33,306 bases of DNA, taken from the NCBI GenBank assembly GCA_902627055.1, contig CACOHS010000010.1, positions 1 to 33,306 on the forward strand, in the 5' to 3' direction. Source of the DNA: an uncultured SAR86 cluster bacterium. Its GTDB lineage: Bacteria > Pseudomonadota > Gammaproteobacteria > Magnimaribacterales > D2472. Both the position numbers and the translations under genes were made by a program. Below the pieces are notes generated by a model. That model searched no databases and had not been told where the DNA came from. It worked only from the letters and a program-made list of their open reading frames with translations. Of this stretch, positions 14,637 to 23,936 are shown piece by piece (position 1 is the first letter of the stretch; every line of letters starts with the position of its first letter).

Positions 14637-15665
14637 ATGAATGTAGAAAAAAGATTAGAATTTCCCATTGATGAAGTGCCGAAATATGGAGTTATGCATC
14701 AGATAAATGAACAAATTCATTGGGTAAGAATGCCATTACCAATGTCATTGAATCATGTAAATTTGTGGACTATTGGTGATAAAGATAGCTTAACTCTAGT
14801 TGATACAGGTATGCAGCTAGAAGATACCAAAAATCTTTGGAAAAATTTAATTAAAAAAGAAAATCTGTTTTTTAAACATATCATTGCAACCCATATGCAT
14901 CCGGATCATGTTGGTTTAGCTGGCTGGTTTGTAAAAAAATATGAATCAAATTTTAGTATGAGCAGAACTGATTACTTGCAATGCAGAATGTTATCTGCGG
15001 ATACTGGAAATGATGTTCCGAATGATGCAATAAAATTTTATACTCAAGCCGGCATGACAAAAGATCAGATTCATTCTTTTACTGAAAGATTTGGCTTTTT
15101 TGGCTCCATTGTTCATCCATTACCGCGATCCTATAACCGATTAAAAGATGGCGATAGTATTGAAATCAACGGTACAAATTGGTTAGTTATTGATGGTCAG
15201 GGCCATACGATGGAGCATTTAGCCTTCTTTTCTGAGGAATTAAATGTATTTATAAGTGGGGATCAGCTTCTCCCGACCATTAGTTCCCACGTTGGCACTT
15301 TTCCAACTGAGCCAGAGGCTAACCCAGTAGAGGATTGGATTGCATCCTGTCATAAACTATTAAAAATATTACCTGAGACTGTGTTAGTTTTGCCTGGTCA
15401 TGGAAGGCCATTTGTCGGTGCTCACAAAAGACTAACGGCTCTGATAGATCACCATGAAACTTCTTTAGATAAACTCCATGCTATTTTAAAAACACCTAAA
15501 CGAGCAGTCGATGTTTTTGATATTTTATTTAAAAGGGAAATTGATGATAGTAATCTAATAATGGCAACTGGTGAATCACTAGCTCACTTGAATTGTTTGT
15601 ATTATCGTGGGCTGATAAAGAAATCCCTTGATCAAAATAATCAGTGTTGGTATGAGCAAAACTAA
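14637..15665 (+). CDS. MBL-fold metallo-hydrolase
   Basis: This 342-aa metallo-beta-lactamase-fold protein has the metal motif THMHPDH (His86, His88, Asp90, His91), later ligands in GQGHTMEH and SGDQLL, and LPGHGRPF. A C-terminal helical region resembles the winged-helix tail of the glyoxalase II/LACTB2-like branch. Members hydrolyse thioesters, lactones or phosphodiesters with two metal ions. The substrate is unknown; the neighbouring CoA-ester genes make thioester or lactone hydrolysis plausible. It overlaps the start of the MFS transporter gene by 14 bases, so import or export of a related compound may be linked. Confidence 0.88.
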   Translation: MNVEKRLEFPIDEVPKYGVMHQINEQIHWVRMPLPMSLNHVNLWTIGDKDSLTLVDTGMQLEDTKNLWKNLIKKENLFFKHIIATHMHPDHVGLAGWFVKKYESNFSMSRTDYLQCRMLSADTGNDVPNDAIKFYTQAGMTKDQIHSFTERFGFFGSIVHPLPRSYNRLKDGDSIEINGTNWLVIDGQGHTMEHLAFFSEELNVFISGDQLLPTISSHVGTFPTEPEANPVEDWIASCHKLLKILPETVLVLPGHGRPFVGAHKRLTALIDHHETSLDKLHAILKTPKRAVDVFDILFKREIDDSNLIMATGESLAHLNCLYYRGLIKKSLDQNNQCWYEQN

Positions 15666-16902
15666 GCTCTCAACAGAAGCGAAGGCATGGATCCTTTATG
15701 ATGGAGGTAATTCTGCTTTTGCTACAACTGTAATAGCGGCTTTTTTTCCAATATTTTTTAATGATTTCTGGGCAACCGGTCTTGAGGCTGAAGTAAAGAC
15801 TGCTTATCTTGGTTGGGGTTTAACAATTTCAAACTTAGTTCTTTTATTTACCTCTCCATTTATTGGCGCCATAACTGATGTTTCAAGAACAACGAAATTT
15901 TTATTTTCTGGATTTGGCGCGATATCAATAATTTCAGTTGCAATTTTATTTTTTGTTCCCGCAGGCTCATGGCTTCAGGCTTTAATATTTTTTGGTATAG
16001 CGAATTATTGTTTTGCTGCCGGCAATACTTTATATGACAAGATGTTAGTTCAAGTTTCTAATCAGGATAATATTGCAAAAGTATCTAGTTATGGATTTGC
16101 ATTTGGATATTTAGGAGGAGGCTTTTTATTTCTCATTAATGCAGCTATGACCATTAAACCAGAGTTTTTTGGACTATCCAGTGTTGCAGATGCAGTAAGA
16201 TGGTCTTTCCTCAGCGTATCTATTTGGTGGACCTTATTTTTGATACCTATTTTGTTAAAAATTCAAGATAAGGGAGTAAGTTTACCTGGATCCCATTTCA
16301 AAATGGCTTACTCGAGGGTGATTAATACATTACGAACTGTATCCTCAAAAAAAAATGTTTTTATTTTTTTATTAGCTTTCTTTTTGTACATTGATGGTGT
16401 TCATACCATTATGGCAATGGCAGCCGATTTTGCTCTCAATTTAGGATTACCTAGCAGCGATATAATAGTTGCTCTTATACTCGTTCAATTTGTAGCTTTT
16501 CCAACTACTTTACTTTGGTCGAAATTTGCATACAAATTTGGTGAGAAAAATACTTTATTATTTACTATTTCTCTTTATCTTCTTGTGATTGCATATTCTG
16601 CATTCTTATCTAATGCAATTGAGTTTTATGTTTTAGCTTCCATGGTAGGAGCTATTCAGGGAGGCATTCAATCCATTTCTAGGAGCTATTATGCGACCCT
16701 TATTCCACAAGATGAATCTGGAGAGTACTTCGGCTTTTATAATATGTTTGGCAGAGCAGGCGCATTTATGGGCCCCGCATTAGTAGCAATTTTTGTTACC
16801 TTTTTTCAAGATACAAGATTTGGCTTGATACCAATAGCAGCACTCTTTATCATGGGTGCAATTATTCTTTTAAAAGTTCAAAGCAACAATGAATCTATTT
16901 AG
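15652..16902 (+). CDS. MFS transporter, Atg22/UMF1 type
   Basis: This protein of about 416 aa has roughly 12 hydrophobic segments. The N-terminus KAWILYDGGNSAFATTVIAA is the hallmark of the bacterial Atg22-like (UMF1) branch of the major facilitator superfamily, and GAIQGGIQSISRSYYATLIP followed by SGEYFGFYNMFGRAGAFMGP is equally typical. Substrates for bacterial members are mostly unknown; yeast Atg22 exports amino acids from the vacuole. ATG 15652 (MSKTKLS) is chosen over an upstream TTG at 15628, which lies deep in the MBL gene. It shares 14 bases with the MBL stop region and overlaps the next small gene. Confidence 0.9.
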   Translation: MSKTKLSTEAKAWILYDGGNSAFATTVIAAFFPIFFNDFWATGLEAEVKTAYLGWGLTISNLVLLFTSPFIGAITDVSRTTKFLFSGFGAISIISVAILFFVPAGSWLQALIFFGIANYCFAAGNTLYDKMLVQVSNQDNIAKVSSYGFAFGYLGGGFLFLINAAMTIKPEFFGLSSVADAVRWSFLSVSIWWTLFLIPILLKIQDKGVSLPGSHFKMAYSRVINTLRTVSSKKNVFIFLLAFFLYIDGVHTIMAMAADFALNLGLPSSDIIVALILVQFVAFPTTLLWSKFAYKFGEKNTLLFTISLYLLVIAYSAFLSNAIEFYVLASMVGAIQGGIQSISRSYYATLIPQDESGEYFGFYNMFGRAGAFMGPALVAIFVTFFQDTRFGLIPIAALFIMGAIILLKVQSNNESI

Positions 16903-17077
16903 TCGAAAATCTATTATCTTATATAGTTTGCTAGGTCTGGTGAGTCTTTTTTTAGCAGGCTTTATAAGAGAAATGCTTCAGTTTTCTACATGGCTAGAAA
17001 TTTTAATCACTTCTTGCGTAATTATTCCCATGTACATTTTTGCAAGAAAAATCTTTGCAAAATTTCTTCAGAATTAA
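16889..17077 (+). CDS. 62-aa small two-helix membrane protein
   Basis: No family is recognised. It has two hydrophobic helices (ILYSLLGLVSLFLAGF and LEILITSCVIIPMYIFA) separated by REMLQFSTW, with basic ends (FSRKS and ARKIFAKF). The ATG lies inside the end of the MFS transporter gene with a 14-base overlap, so it is probably translated by coupling and could accompany the transporter. Its stop overlaps the convergent glycerophosphodiesterase gene by 4 bases. Confidence 0.6.
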   Translation: MNLFSRKSIILYSLLGLVSLFLAGFIREMLQFSTWLEILITSCVIIPMYIFARKIFAKFLQN

Positions 17078-17814
17078 TGGTGCGATAAAAGATCTTTTAG
17101 AGTTTTAGGTCTATCAGTAATAATTCCGTCAACCCCTAAATCAATGAGTTTAAGCATTGTATCCTCATCATTAATTGTCCAGACATGAATCTTCAAACCA
17201 ATGCTGTGGACATAATTTATAAATCGCTTTGTAACTAATTTTATTCCATATTGATAAATAGGAATTTGCAAACAATTACCTGGAACTTTCTTTTTGTAAA
17301 GGTTAAAACTTGCTAATAACAGTTTCATTACTTCTAAAGGACCCATAGATAAACAAATTTCAGGATACAAGTTATGCACTTGTTTTAGTCTTTTACTACT
17401 AAAGCTAGCAAGACAAACATTATTTATTGAATTTGTTTTTTTTATTACTTCCAATGCTGGTAAGACCACTTCATCAGTTTTTACATCTATTTGAAAAAAT
17501 GTATCAGGAAATTTATTAAGTGTTGATTCTAGCGTAGGGATTTTGTACTTATCAAAAAGCATCAATTTATTTATTTCATCGCTAGGTAACGAATTAAAAA
17601 CAATATCTTTTTGAAATAATCTACTTAGGTCATCATCATGAAATATATACGGAATTCCATCAGATGAAAGTTGAACATCTGTCTCTATATATGAGGAACC
17701 AATTTCGATGGAATACTCAAAGGATTCGATAGTATTCTCTGGCGCTTCCATGCTACCACCTCGGTGAGCAGATATTGCTACGCCTGAAACATCTAAATAT
17801 GGGTGTGTCGACAT
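17074..17814 (-). CDS. Glycerophosphodiester phosphodiesterase
   Basis: This 246-aa cytoplasmic-type GDPD has ISAHRGGSMEAPENT (His17, Arg18, with Glu26 in the PENT motif), SYIETDVQLSSDG (Glu44, Asp46) and PYIFHDDDLSR (His59, Asp60), then the TIM-barrel pattern ending with KIHVWTINDEDTM and LGVDGIITDRPKTL. It hydrolyses glycerophosphodiesters to glycerol-3-phosphate and an alcohol and so recycles lipid-derived phosphate. No signal peptide is present. Although the function would fit phosphate starvation, no Pho box was seen upstream. The -10 TACAAT lies 6 nt before the ATG, a leaderless layout. Confidence 0.93.
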   Translation of the reverse strand: MSTHPYLDVSGVAISAHRGGSMEAPENTIESFEYSIEIGSSYIETDVQLSSDGIPYIFHDDDLSRLFQKDIVFNSLPSDEINKLMLFDKYKIPTLESTLNKFPDTFFQIDVKTDEVVLPALEVIKKTNSINNVCLASFSSKRLKQVHNLYPEICLSMGPLEVMKLLLASFNLYKKKVPGNCLQIPIYQYGIKLVTKRFINYVHSIGLKIHVWTINDEDTMLKLIDLGVDGIITDRPKTLKDLLSHH

Positions 17815-17820
17815 TTTATT

Positions 17821-17826
17821 ATTGTA
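17821..17826 (-). promoter_or_regulatory. -10 of the GDPD gene, leaderless layout
   Basis: Minus-strand TACAAT ends 6 nt before the ATG at 17814. The -35 region is weak (TAGTGA at 17844-17849, 17-nt spacer). Confidence 0.35.
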
Positions 17827-17878
17827 CTTAGATTAGTGTAAAATCACTAAATTCATATCAATATCATGAGAAGTGTAA

Positions 17879-18112
17879 ATGAATGAGCAGGATATCTTAA
17901 TGCAGGAAGGAATGAATCTGCTTTACAGCGGAATGATCGTGGTATTTAGCTTTTTGATTTTACTGATAATTTCAGTCAATTTATTAAGAATTTTCTTTGC
18001 TTTATTAATTCAGAGTAATCCAGCTGAAGAGGGCTTTGATCCATTGCTAGAGGAGCAGAATAATATTCATCATAAAATAATAAAAGAAGTGTTAGGAGGT
18101 ATTAGGTCGTGA
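17879..18112 (+). CDS. oadG: Oxaloacetate decarboxylase gamma subunit
   Basis: This 77-aa protein has one membrane helix near its N-terminus (MNLLYSGMIVVFSFLILLII) followed by a charged cytoplasmic tail rich in Glu, Asn and His, the layout of OadG. In the Na+-pumping decarboxylase the gamma subunit joins the alpha and beta subunits and binds Zn2+. Identification rests on size, topology and position just before oadA and oadB. The ATG follows GAGAAG about 5 nt upstream. The stop overlaps the GTG of oadA (GTGA). Confidence 0.85.
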   Translation: MNEQDILMQEGMNLLYSGMIVVFSFLILLIISVNLLRIFFALLIQSNPAEEGFDPLLEEQNNIHHKIIKEVLGGIRS

Positions 18113-19863
18113 CAGATTCTAAAAAAATCGGTGTTACCGAATTAGTATTAAGAGATGCACATCAGTCATTACTTGCAACTAGATTTAGATATTCTGATAT
18201 GGAATCTGCATTAAAAGATCTCGATAGCGTTGGTTTTTGGTCAGTTGAATCTTGGGGCGGAGCTATTTTTGATTCTTGCATAAGATATTTAGGCGAGGAC
18301 CCTTGGGAAAGAATTAGAAAAATAAAATCGATGATGCCTAATACGCCTCAACAAATGCTTTTGAGGGGACAAAATTTACTTGGTTATAAACATTATTCAG
18401 ATGATGTTGTTAATAAGTTTGTTGAATGCTCAAAAAAGAATGGAGTTGATGTGTTTAGAGTTTTTGATGCACTCAATGATACAAGAAATATGCATCAAGC
18501 ATTACAAGCAGTTATTGGTGTTGAAGGCCATGCTCAAGGAACAATTTCCTATACAACAAGTCCTGTTCATACTATTGATTTATGGGTAGATCTTGCAAAA
18601 AGAATTCAAGATATGGGCGCTCAATCATTAGCAATAAAAGATATGGCAGGATTATTGAAGCCTTATGTGGCTTTTGAGCTTGTTTCAAAACTTAAGGATG
18701 AGCTTGAAATCCCTGTTCATTTGCATTGTCATGCCACAACAGGTTTTTCAGTAGCTACTGGTGTAAAAGCAATTGAAGCTGGTTTAGATGTAATTGACAC
18801 ATCGATTTCTTCAATGAGCATGACATATGGACATACTCCGACTGAAACAATGATAAGTATTCTAGATGGAACAAATCGCGAGACGGATTTAAATCTTGAA
18901 AAACTCAAACCTATTGCTGAGCATTTTCAGTCAGTAAGAAAAAAGTACAAGAAATTTGAAGGATCTTTGAGGGGAGTAGATGCCAGAATTATTTCTTCTC
19001 AAGTTCCAGGAGGCATGCTTACTAACCTTGAGAATCAGCTAAAAGCTCAAGATTCTATAGATAAATTTGACAATGTAATTAAAGAAATTCCAAAAGTTAG
19101 AAAAGAATTAGGATACATTCCTTTGGTAACTCCTACTTCACAAATTGTAGGAACACAATCTGTAATAAATATCTTATCTGGTTCAAGATATTCAACAATT
19201 ACCAATGAAGTTAAATCTTTGCTTAAAGGTGAATATGGAGAAACTCCTGCTTCAGTTGATAAAAATCTGCAGCAACAGGCTATTGGCGATAGCGCTGTTA
19301 TCACATGCAGGCCAGCAGACTTGCTGAATGATGATTTTCAATCAGCAAAAGAGGATTTTGAAAAAGCAATGACTGAAAATAATCTTATGTCTGAATCATC
19401 TGACGAAAATATCCTCATTTACACTATGTTTCCAGAAATTGGAGTGAATTTTTTAGCAAATATTGATAATCCAGACTATTTCGAAGCTGAGCCTCTTGAA
19501 ATTCATGAGTTAACTGATTCTGCATATTTGGTGACCGTGGACGATAAGGAATATTCGGTTACATTAAAGGCTGATAATTCAGTGGTAATCAATGATGGGT
19601 CTCAAATAAATGAAACGAAGTCTGATGCTAAAGTTGAAGCTGGTCTTGGAACGATTATAGAGGCTCCTCTTGGCGGAAATATCTTCAGAACGATCGCCTC
19701 AGAGGGAGATTCTGTTGAAGCCGATGCAACCGTTCTTATCTTAGAAGCTATGAAAATGGAGACAGAAATTAAGGCACCTTCAGCTGGAATCATTGCAAAA
19801 ATTTTTGTTAAACCGGGAGATACAGTAAAACCCGGCAATCCCTTGTTTGAAATTCAAAGCTAA
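18109..19863 (+). CDS. oadA: Oxaloacetate decarboxylase alpha subunit, biotin-containing
   Basis: This 584-aa protein begins with the carboxyltransferase domain: [15 protein letters not shown] (metal-binding Asp), [23 protein letters not shown] with the active-site Lys, and [10 protein letters not shown] with two metal-binding His. A conserved PYC/OadA region follows, then a linker near residues 470-510 and a biotinyl domain with EAMKMET, where Lys549 carries biotin. The enzyme moves CO2 from oxaloacetate to biotin, giving pyruvate. The start is GTG at 18109, coupled to oadG. The linker is acidic rather than Ala/Pro-rich. It forms a membrane complex with the adjacent OadG and OadB. Confidence 0.96.
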   Translation: MTDSKKIGVTELVLRDAHQSLLATRFRYSDMESALKDLDSVGFWSVESWGGAIFDSCIRYLGEDPWERIRKIKSMMPNTPQQMLLRGQNLLGYKHYSDDVVNKFVECSKKNGVDVFRVFDALNDTRNMHQALQAVIGVEGHAQGTISYTTSPVHTIDLWVDLAKRIQDMGAQSLAIKDMAGLLKPYVAFELVSKLKDELEIPVHLHCHATTGFSVATGVKAIEAGLDVIDTSISSMSMTYGHTPTETMISILDGTNRETDLNLEKLKPIAEHFQSVRKKYKKFEGSLRGVDARIISSQVPGGMLTNLENQLKAQDSIDKFDNVIKEIPKVRKELGYIPLVTPTSQIVGTQSVINILSGSRYSTITNEVKSLLKGEYGETPASVDKNLQQQAIGDSAVITCRPADLLNDDFQSAKEDFEKAMTENNLMSESSDENILIYTMFPEIGVNFLANIDNPDYFEAEPLEIHELTDSAYLVTVDDKEYSVTLKADNSVVINDGSQINETKSDAKVEAGLGTIIEAPLGGNIFRTIASEGDSVEADATVLILEAMKMETEIKAPSAGIIAKIFVKPGDTVKPGNPLFEIQS

Positions 19864-21152
19864 TGAATCTAGAAGCAATTTTTTCTAATTTAGGAATCTT
19901 CAGTTTGTCCTCAGGACAATCAATTATGTTATTGGTTGGATTATTAATTTTGTATTTAGCTATAAGTAAGAAATTTGAACCTCTGTTACTATTACCTATT
20001 GGCTTTGGTGCAATCCTTACAAATATTCCTGAAATTGGATTGGCTCTAAGTCCAATTGAAAAGCTAATTTATTACTCTGATGGAAATGAGTTAGCTGGAG
20101 CGATGTCTTTAGTCTCGGCTACTGATGGAGAATCTTTAACATCATTTCTTAAAACAGCATCACATTCTCAGTTGTGGCTATTAAATGAATATGCAGCAGA
20201 GTTAGGGTATAAGGCTGGAATTTTAAATACTTTTTATAATGTGGCAATTGGCTCAGGAGTTGCCCCTCTAGTTATTTTTATGGGTGTTGGTGCCATGACT
20301 GATTTTGGTCCAATGTTAGCTAATCCAAAAACATTAATATTAGGAGCTGCTGCTCAATTTGGTATTTTTGCGACAGTTATTGGCGCCTTATTATTAAATA
20401 AATTAGGTTTGGTTACTTTTACCTTAAAGCAAGCCGCTGCAACTGGAATTATTGGTGGCGCTGATGGCCCAACTGCAATTTATGTTTCTTCAATTTTAGC
20501 CCCAGAGCTTTTGGGTGCTATAGCCGTCGCTGCTTATTCGTACATGGCATTAGTCCCATTAATACAGCCTCCAATTATGAGGCTTTTAACAACAAATTCA
20601 GAAAGAACAATCAGAATGGTTCAATTAAGAGAGGTTTCTCAAAAGGAAAAAATTATTTTTCCAATAATACTAGTTTTTCTTGTAGGTATGATGCTCCCAA
20701 GTGCTGCTCCATTAATTGGTATGTTTTGTTTTGGTAATTTAATGAGAGAATCCCTTGTGGTCGAGAGATTAAGTGAAGTAGTTCAAAACTCACTCATCAA
20801 CATAGTTACAATCTTTTTAGGACTAGCTGTTGGATCTAAACTTGCAGCTGATCAGTTTTTAACTCCTGAAACGCTTGGAATTCTCTCTTTAGGAATAATT
20901 GCATTTTCAATAGGCACAGCCTCTGGAATCCTAATGGCTAAAATGATGAATATTCTGAGCAAAAATAAAATAAATCCTTTGATTGGAGCTGCTGGAGTAT
21001 CTGCTGTTCCTATGGCTGCAAGAGTTGTAAATAAGGTAGGCCTTGAAAATGATTCACAAAACTTTTTACTAATGCATGCCATGGGCCCAAATGTAGCTGG
21101 AGTAATTGGATCAGCAGTAGCAGCTGGAGTTATGATTCAACTCCTAGCGTGA
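19863..21152 (+). CDS. oadB: Oxaloacetate decarboxylase beta subunit, Na+ pump
   Basis: This 429-aa polytopic inner-membrane protein is the Na+-translocating subunit that decarboxylates carboxybiotin while exporting Na+. Visible family motifs are [16 protein letters not shown], the [28 protein letters not shown] region with the functional Asp, [15 protein letters not shown] near residue 200, and the C-terminal [11 protein letters not shown] and [23 protein letters not shown]. The ATG shares one base with the oadA stop (TAATG), so the three subunits are tightly coupled. An insertion near residues 60-90 ([19 protein letters not shown]) lengthens an external loop compared with short family members. 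Confidence 0.95.
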   Translation: MNLEAIFSNLGIFSLSSGQSIMLLVGLLILYLAISKKFEPLLLLPIGFGAILTNIPEIGLALSPIEKLIYYSDGNELAGAMSLVSATDGESLTSFLKTASHSQLWLLNEYAAELGYKAGILNTFYNVAIGSGVAPLVIFMGVGAMTDFGPMLANPKTLILGAAAQFGIFATVIGALLLNKLGLVTFTLKQAAATGIIGGADGPTAIYVSSILAPELLGAIAVAAYSYMALVPLIQPPIMRLLTTNSERTIRMVQLREVSQKEKIIFPIILVFLVGMMLPSAAPLIGMFCFGNLMRESLVVERLSEVVQNSLINIVTIFLGLAVGSKLAADQFLTPETLGILSLGIIAFSIGTASGILMAKMMNILSKNKINPLIGAAGVSAVPMAARVVNKVGLENDSQNFLLMHAMGPNVAGVIGSAVAAGVMIQLLA

Positions 21153-21156
21153 TGCC

Positions 21157-22296
21157 ATGGATCCATTTAAAAACATCAGACCTTACAATGATACTGAAGT
21201 AGCAGACGTACTGTTATCACTTACATCTAATCAATCAGTTTTAAATGCTTTAATGGGGCTTCAATTTCCGGGCATTCTATCAAAAATCCCTTTACTTAAA
21301 TACTTTATAAAGCAAAGACTTGTTTCTCGAGCAAAAACAATTCACACAATTGATGATTATCAAAAAGTATTTAAAAAATTGATGGAAAAAGTTGTAAAAG
21401 AATCTATTACAGATTTTTCTGTAAATGGACTTGAAAAGTTAAACCAAAATCATAGCTATTTGTTTATCTCCAATCATAGAGATATTACATTAGACGCAGC
21501 GCTTCTTGCTCTAAATCTTTATCAATCTGGCTTTAAAACATTCAATATTGCTGTGGGAAATAATCTAATGGAAGAAAGCTGGGCCTCTGATTTATTTCGA
21601 TTAAACAAAAGCTTTATTATTCAAAGATCAGGAGCAAGTAAGAAAGAAATTTATTCTGGTTTATCTCTTGCCTCACAATTTATTAATAAAAGTATATTTC
21701 AAGATAATGACTCAGTTTGGATTGCTCAAAAACAAGGCAGAGCAAAGGATGGAATTGACGAAACTGATCCCGCATTGCTTAAAATGATCCATCTAAGCGA
21801 GAGAAAATCAAAATCTATAGCTGAATATTTTAATTCTTTGAGTGTTGTTCCCGTATCTATCTCATATGAATTTGATCCAAATGATCAATTAAAAGCTATG
21901 GAGCTTGATGCATCTGAATTGAACAACAAATATGTCAAAGAGAAAGATGAAGATCTAAAAAGCATTGCAAATGGGATAACAGGATTTAAAGGACACGTCA
22001 CATTAAATATATCTGAACCAATGATATTTGAACCTAATGACGATTATCAAGAAATCTCAAACAAAATAACTAATTCGATATTAAAAATGTATGAGCTTCA
22101 CTCAACAAATTTTGCTGCATGCAATTTGCTTGGTTGGGACTGGCAAGGTCAAAGTCAAACAGATTTTTCAAGTAAAGAAATTAATTTAGCAATACAAGAA
22201 TTAGAGAAAAGAACTAAGTCTTTAGGAATTAGCGCACGTTCAAAATTATTAGAACAGTACGCTAATCCTGTTATAAGAAAGCAGCAATCGCACTAG
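21157..22296 (+). CDS. PlsC-like glycerolipid acyltransferase
   Basis: This 379-aa protein has an acyltransferase domain in the middle: YLFISNHRDITLDAALLA, where NHRDxxxD takes the place of the usual NHxxxxD motif, then FIIQRSGASKKEIYSG (the FxxR block) and VWIAQKQGRAKDGIDETD (in place of the FPEG block), with VVPVSISYEFDP. This pattern marks a branch of 1-acyl-sn-glycerol-3-phosphate acyltransferase-like proteins known mostly from annotation. N-terminal and C-terminal flanks of about 90 and 100 residues have no recognised domain. It starts 4 nt after oadB and so is probably co-transcribed with the Na+ pump. Its stop overlaps the convergent amtB gene by 4 bases. Confidence 0.82.
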   Translation: MDPFKNIRPYNDTEVADVLLSLTSNQSVLNALMGLQFPGILSKIPLLKYFIKQRLVSRAKTIHTIDDYQKVFKKLMEKVVKESITDFSVNGLEKLNQNHSYLFISNHRDITLDAALLALNLYQSGFKTFNIAVGNNLMEESWASDLFRLNKSFIIQRSGASKKEIYSGLSLASQFINKSIFQDNDSVWIAQKQGRAKDGIDETDPALLKMIHLSERKSKSIAEYFNSLSVVPVSISYEFDPNDQLKAMELDASELNNKYVKEKDEDLKSIANGITGFKGHVTLNISEPMIFEPNDDYQEISNKITNSILKMYELHSTNFAACNLLGWDWQGQSQTDFSSKEINLAIQELEKRTKSLGISARSKLLEQYANPVIRKQQSH

Positions 22297-23582
22297 CCAC
22301 TAGTAATGTAACCACTCTCGTTATGCTCGGTTAAATCCAGACCCTCATGTTCATTTTCATCACTTACTCTTAAATCTGAAACATATGAGGTAATTTTCAG
22401 GGCAATCCAAGAAAATATTAAAGTCCAAATGCAGATTACTAAAACACCTTGCAGCTGGATCATCAATTGTTCAAACACAGATGGATCAAATCCAGCTGCA
22501 CCAGCACCTAGGAATCCATCTGGCTTACCTACAAAGGCAAGCATTAAAATTCCTAAAATACCTCCAACTCCATGAACAGGAAAAACATCCAATGAATCAT
22601 CTATTTTAAAATAAACCTTAATCATTTGAGTTGCATAAAAACATACAAAGCCTGCTAAAAGACCTATTAGTATCGCTCCTTGGGGACCCACAGTACCAGA
22701 GGCGGGTGTAATAGTAGCAAGCCCAGCAACCATTCCAGTAGCTATTCCAACAACTGTTGGTTTACCAGTTTTGAACCATTCTGCTAACATCCAAGTTAGC
22801 GCACCAACTGCAGCACTTATGTGAGTTACTAAAATAGCCATTGCAGCACTTGAGTCTGCCGCCACTGCGCTACCTCCGTTAAATCCAAACCAACCAACCC
22901 AGAGCATAGCAGCTCCCATAACAACCATAGGTCTGTTATGCGGAATTAATGAGCCTCCAGGAAAACCTTTTCTTGGGCCAAGCATCATTGCAGCAACTAA
23001 AGCTCCAACTCCACATGTTGCGTGTACAACTAAACCTCCAGCAAAATCAATGACACCTATTCTTCCAAGGTACCCTCCGCCCCAAACCATATGACATGCA
23101 GGCAGATATACTAAAGTTACCCAAAGAATTGTAAAAATGCACATAGCACTGAATCTCATGCGCTCAGCAAATGCACCAACTACCAAAGCTGGAGTAATTA
23201 CAGCAAATGTCATTTGAAAAACAACAAACAAACTTTCAGGCAATGATCCAGATACTGAATCTCTCATTAAATTAGATAAGAAAAAAGCATCAGTTCCACC
23301 AATAATTAAACCATCACCAGTGAATGCAAGACTATAACCATAGACTACCCATACAACAGAAACTATGCAACAAATTGCAAAGCATTGCATAAGCACAGAT
23401 AAAACATTCTGCGATCTGACAAGCCCTCCGTAAAAAAGCGCTAGTCCTGGAAGGGTCATAAATAATACCAAAGCAGTAGCAGTAAGAATCCAAGCAGTAT
23501 CTCCAGTATTAATTTCAGATGAAAGCACGGCCGGTGAAAGTAGGGCTGTTAAACCTATAAGACAGTAATTTAATAATTTCAT
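22293..23582 (-). CDS. amtB: Ammonium transporter
   Basis: This 429-aa protein has a signal-like N-terminus (KLLNYCLIGLTALLSPAVLSS), then NTGDTAWILTATALVLFMTLPGLALFYGGLVR, the start of the Amt fold. The twin pore histidines are seen in VVHATCGVGAL and PVHGVGGILG. Other family motifs are AFAERMRFSA, WVGWFGFNGGSA and the C-terminal cytoplasmic tail (DLTEHNESGYI) that receives GlnK. It conducts ammonium across the inner membrane. The ATG follows AGGAG at good spacing. It is the last gene of torF-glnK-amtB, 12 nt after glnK, under a predicted sigma-54 promoter. Confidence 0.97.
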   Translation of the reverse strand: MKLLNYCLIGLTALLSPAVLSSEINTGDTAWILTATALVLFMTLPGLALFYGGLVRSQNVLSVLMQCFAICCIVSVVWVVYGYSLAFTGDGLIIGGTDAFFLSNLMRDSVSGSLPESLFVVFQMTFAVITPALVVGAFAERMRFSAMCIFTILWVTLVYLPACHMVWGGGYLGRIGVIDFAGGLVVHATCGVGALVAAMMLGPRKGFPGGSLIPHNRPMVVMGAAMLWVGWFGFNGGSAVAADSSAAMAILVTHISAAVGALTWMLAEWFKTGKPTVVGIATGMVAGLATITPASGTVGPQGAILIGLLAGFVCFYATQMIKVYFKIDDSLDVFPVHGVGGILGILMLAFVGKPDGFLGAGAAGFDPSVFEQLMIQLQGVLVICIWTLIFSWIALKITSYVSDLRVSDENEHEGLDLTEHNESGYITSG

Positions 23583-23594
23583 TTTTTCTCCTAA

Positions 23595-23936
<342 letters not shown>

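Noticed and set aside
15628-15651. Upstream TTG start for the MFS transporter
   Set aside because: It adds eight residues not expected in the family; ATG 15652 gives the normal short N-terminus before KAWILYDGGN.
17815-17878. Pho box for the glycerophosphodiesterase gene
   Set aside because: The region was checked because the function suits phosphate starvation, but no TGTCA-type repeats with 11-bp spacing are present.
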